64,000 nucleotides of DNA from an uncultured Allomuricauda sp. (GTDB taxonomy: Bacteria; Bacteroidota; Bacteroidia; Flavobacteriales; Flavobacteriaceae), in the NCBI RefSeq assembly GCF_947499695.1, contig NZ_CANMPQ010000002.1, positions 496,001 to 560,000 on the forward strand, in the 5' to 3' direction. The translations under genes were made by a program, and so were the position numbers. Of the stretch, positions 61,350 to 64,000 are shown piece by piece. The notes beneath the pieces are model-generated. The model made no database searches. It saw nothing but the letters and a program-made list of their open reading frames with translations, and had not been told where the DNA came from. How positions within the stretch are numbered: position 1 is the first letter of the stretch; each line of letters opens with the position of its first letter.

Positions 61350-62897
61350 GTGAATAGAGAATTAATCGTTAGATCTAGCACTGATGCAGTCGATTTTGCC
61401 TTACTAAAGGATGGAAAACTAATTGAATTACACAAAGACGAGGATGACAACAATTTTTCTGTCGGTGATATTTTCCTGGCTAAAATCAGAAAGCCAGTCA
61501 CCGGTCTAAATGCGGCATTCGTAAATGTTGGTTATGAAAAAGATGCGTTCCTGCACTATCATGACCTTGGTCCGCAATTGTCCTCCATGTTGCAATTCAT
61601 AAAGAAAGTTAGAACAGGGAAGTTAAAAGATTATTCTCTGAAAGATTTTCCATTTGAAAAAGATATAGACAAGAATGGCAGTATTAACGAAGTTATTAAA
61701 GCCAATCAGTCATTATTGGTACAGATTGTAAAAGAACCCATTTCCACCAAGGGACCACGAATAAGTTCCGAGCTTTCGTTAGCAGGACGTTATTTGGTCA
61801 TGGTTCCATTTTCTGACCGCGTTTCCGTATCACAAAAAATAGGAAGCAAAGAAGAAAAAGATAGGTTAATACGACTTGTAAAAAGTATTAAGCCCAAAGG
61901 ATTTGGGGTAATAATACGTACCGTTGCAGAAGGCAAGAAAGTTGCAGAATTAGACAAAGATCTTCAAAATTTATCATCCAAATGGATGAAGATGTGCAGG
62001 AGACTGCAGAAGGCACCTCATCCATCTAAGGTATTGATAGAACTCAACAGAGCTTCATCAATATTAAGGGATGTTTTCAACGATTCCTTTACAGGAATTC
62101 ATGTAGACGATGAGACCTTATTTAATCAAATCAAGGATTATTTGCATGAGATCGCACCCCAAAAAGAATCCATAGTTAAACATTACTCTGGAGTAGCTCC
62201 AATTTTTGAAAAGTTCGGCATAGAACGTCAAATAAAAACCTCTTTTGGCCGAACGGCCTCCATGAGTAAAGGAGCTTACCTTGTAATTGAACATACCGAA
62301 GCATTGCACGTTATAGATGTAAACAGTGGTAACCGTTCCAACAAGGCCAAGAATCAGGAAGACACCGCTTTAGAGGTAAACATGTTAGCTGCCTCAGAAA
62401 TAGCACGTCAGCTTAGGCTTCGCGATATGGGGGGAATCATTGTTGTGGATTTTATTGATATGACCAAAGGCGATCATAGACGAAAGCTTTTTGATCATCT
62501 AAGAGATGAAATGAAGGAAGATCGCGCAAAACACAAAATTTTACCTCCAAGTAAGTTTGGATTGGTACAAATTACAAGACAGCGCGTCCGTCCCGAAATG
62601 AATATCAAAACAAGTGAGGAAAACCCTAATGGATCAGGTACCGAAGTGGAAGCTCCAATTCTTTTAATAGATAAGATCAATCTCGATCTAGAGCGAATCA
62701 TGAAAGGCAACTATAAGGATAATGGTGTTATTTTGAACATTCATCCATTTATTGCGGCCTACCTAAACCAAGGATTTCCATCGCAACGCTTCAAATGGTT
62801 TTTGGAGTATAAAAAGTGGATAAAAATCCAACCGAGGGATGCCTATACATACCTTGAATATCGTTTTAAAAATAAAGACGGTAAAACAATTAGATAA
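61350..62897 (+). CDS. rng: Ribonuclease G/E
   Basis: 515-residue endoribonuclease of the RNase E/G family, which starts mRNA decay and processes rRNA. An S1 domain lies at about 35-120 (GDIFLAKIRKPVTGLNAAFV, with a lineage-typical insertion). The 5'-sensor region contains SLAGRYLVMVPFSD. The catalytic Asp residues are in ALHVIDVNSGNRS (near residue 325) and IVVDFIDM. The zinc-link and small domain region has GLVQITRQRVRP. There is no long C-terminal scaffold, so it is G-like in size. The start is GTG at 61350. A two-hairpin leader precedes it. Confidence 0.95.
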   Translation: MNRELIVRSSTDAVDFALLKDGKLIELHKDEDDNNFSVGDIFLAKIRKPVTGLNAAFVNVGYEKDAFLHYHDLGPQLSSMLQFIKKVRTGKLKDYSLKDFPFEKDIDKNGSINEVIKANQSLLVQIVKEPISTKGPRISSELSLAGRYLVMVPFSDRVSVSQKIGSKEEKDRLIRLVKSIKPKGFGVIIRTVAEGKKVAELDKDLQNLSSKWMKMCRRLQKAPHPSKVLIELNRASSILRDVFNDSFTGIHVDDETLFNQIKDYLHEIAPQKESIVKHYSGVAPIFEKFGIERQIKTSFGRTASMSKGAYLVIEHTEALHVIDVNSGNRSNKAKNQEDTALEVNMLAASEIARQLRLRDMGGIIVVDFIDMTKGDHRRKLFDHLRDEMKEDRAKHKILPPSKFGLVQITRQRVRPEMNIKTSEENPNGSGTEVEAPILLIDKINLDLERIMKGNYKDNGVILNIHPFIAAYLNQGFPSQRFKWFLEYKKWIKIQPRDAYTYLEYRFKNKDGKTIR

Positions 62898-62898
62898 T

Positions 62899-62934
62899 AC
62901 AAAGCGACCTCAGCAATGGGGTCGCTTTTTTTGT
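62899..62934 (+). terminator. Terminator of RNase G/E
   Basis: AAAGCGACC and GGTCGCTTT form a 9-bp stem around a short loop, followed by a T run. It starts a few bases after the rng stop. Confidence 0.88.
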
Positions 62935-62993
62935 TTTATGGATTTGGCAACAATATGGTATTTTTGAATAATTCACCATCCTATTTTGAGACC

Positions 62994-64000
62994 ATGAAAA
63001 TCATTTACACTTTTTTTTTAGCGCTGCTGTTAGCCAACTGCTCAGTAGACAAGCAAAGGACGATAGCTGATGTATTGATTGATTCAGCCTCAATTTCAGG
63101 AAAACCAGACTATTTGGAATCTCCATTTGTCACTGCCGGTGATCGTGTTTATATGGTTGGTCATCAGGATGGAAGCTTTCCGGATTTGGGGTGGCATATA
63201 AAAGGTGAAATGGGGGGCATCTGGAACCATCCCATTAAACTAATGGATGGGTTTGATGCCCATATGATTATCGAATCAGATACTTTGCAGTTGAATAAAG
63301 CTTCAGAATTTGTAAACTATCCCATGGCCAATATGCATAGCTTTTCATGGCCTTCCAAAAATATTACGGTTGAAAGATGGCAGTTTGTACCTGATGGAGA
63401 ACAAGGTGTTTTGGTACAATACATCACCAAATCCGAGCAAAACTTAAGGGCTGCGAAGTTTAATTTTGTTGGCCATACCGATTTACGGCCAACATGGCTT
63501 GGCGAACAAACTCAAATGGTAGATTCAAAGGATTCCGCGGCTTTCGAAAATGAAAAATGGGTGGTTAAAGATGAGAATAATACCTGGTTCAATATTTTTG
63601 GTGCCGATCAAAAAGCTGAAGGACACAAGTCATTAGATCAAAAAGGCAATGCTATTTCTAGTGCATTAACTTATGCAATAGAATTGAATGATCAGGCCCC
63701 GACTGTTTTAACTTTCGTAATTGCGGGTTCTTATACTTCAAAAGAAGATGCATTAAAAACCTACGATGCAATTCAAAAGGACTACTATACCTTGGCCGAC
63801 CAGAAAAGAGAACGATATAAAAGGTTGGCGGCTCAATCCAAATTGACAATTCCTGACAAAACTCTTCAACAAACATTCGAATGGCTTAAATATAATTGTG
63901 ATTGGTTGGTGCGAACAGTTCCCGAAATAGGAACGGGAATCGGGGCTGGCATTCCTGATTATCCTTGGTGGTTTGGCGTCGACAGTGAATATGCCTTAAA
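62994..64000 (+). CDS. Lipoprotein with glycosidase-like signature, partial
   Basis: The frame is open from ATG 62994 to the right edge; about 335 residues are visible. A lipobox (LLANC, Cys16) makes it a lipoprotein. The first 270 residues are beta-rich (DRVYMVGHQDGSFPDLGWHI), as in the N-terminal sandwich of GH15/GH63-type or glycogen-debranching enzymes. Then helices begin with TLQQTFEWLKYNCDWLV and the signature GIPDYPWWFGVDSEYAL, typical of (alpha/alpha)6-barrel glycosidases. I infer an outer-membrane glucoside hydrolase; the catalytic acids lie outside the window. TATTTTTG at 62959-62966 is a plausible -7 box. Confidence 0.72.
   Translation, partial: MKIIYTFFLALLLANCSVDKQRTIADVLIDSASISGKPDYLESPFVTAGDRVYMVGHQDGSFPDLGWHIKGEMGGIWNHPIKLMDGFDAHMIIESDTLQLNKASEFVNYPMANMHSFSWPSKNITVERWQFVPDGEQGVLVQYITKSEQNLRAAKFNFVGHTDLRPTWLGEQTQMVDSKDSAAFENEKWVVKDENNTWFNIFGADQKAEGHKSLDQKGNAISSALTYAIELNDQAPTVLTFVIAGSYTSKEDALKTYDAIQKDYYTLADQKRERYKRLAAQSKLTIPDKTLQQTFEWLKYNCDWLVRTVPEIGTGIGAGIPDYPWWFGVDSEYAL

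Noticed and set aside
1-64000. Mobile elements, prophage or integrated island
   Set aside because: No transposase, integrase, phage genes or flanking repeats; the two tRNAs are not followed by an integrase.

Overview
The window is a chromosomal segment of a gliding, probably marine, member of the Flavobacteriaceae (Bacteroidota). Evidence in the sequence: a type IX secretion / gliding locus (sprC-sprD-sprB-sprF) and the gldD-gldE pair; several SusC-like TonB receptors with N-terminal carboxypeptidase-like domains; both GltX and GlnS; Bacteroidota-type promoters (-7 box TAnnTTTG) in front of many genes; and moderately low G+C. I do not try to name the genus. No insertion sequence, prophage, CRISPR array or rRNA operon was seen.

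Layout. 1-5.3 kb: a DUF4175 membrane protein running off the left edge, gltX, an SPFH-domain protein, and glnS on the other strand. 5.5-24.6 kb: a tight four-gene gliding operon encoding an Ig-like type-B T9SS cargo (SprC), a PorP/SprF-like protein with two SPOR-like repeats (SprD), a 4580-residue SprB-type adhesin, and SprF. 24.6-25.3 kb: folB and two non-identical tRNA-Cys genes. 25.3-28.9 kb (minus): LysE-family exporter, GIN-domain protein, RNase R. 28.9-29.45 kb: a very AT-rich gap with DnaA-box-like sites, a candidate replication origin. 29.5-33.9 kb (plus): rpiB, CDF metal exporter, elaA-like acetyltransferase, then an SGNH-like/MBOAT O-acylation pair. 34.2-37.9 kb (minus): phosphopantetheinyl transferase, thiamine-binding protein, PnuC transporter, NadR-like kinase, DUF4301. 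37.9-39.2 kb: ahcY.

39.3-49.4 kb: a LytS/LytTR two-component system divergent from a TonB receptor, a DinB-like protein and a D-threonine-aldolase-like PLP enzyme, then a beta-propeller phytase with its own TonB receptor. 49.5-54.5 kb: rpmA-rplU (L21 with an extra C-terminal domain), a DUF4199 membrane protein, and an active/inactive M16 peptidase pair. 54.5-57.2 kb: a Met/His/Cys-rich envelope cluster, possibly for copper. 57.2-60.7 kb (minus): mutY-ssb-gldE-gldD. 60.8-62.9 kb (plus): HU, a 29-residue ribosomal-type protein, and RNase G/E with a structured leader. 63-64 kb: a lipoprotein with a glycosidase-like signature, cut by the right edge.

The main theme is surface motility: SprB, its partners and GldD/GldE are all here. 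The observation I consider most novel is that SprB is not a simple string of repeats: its roughly 43 SprB repeats fall into five consecutive seven-repeat blocks of about 570-645 residues, which suggests growth by duplication of a whole seven-domain module. Other points for follow-up are the second tRNA-Cys with C33 and compensatory stem changes, the candidate oriC, and the RNase G/E leader with a boxA-like motif and two hairpins.
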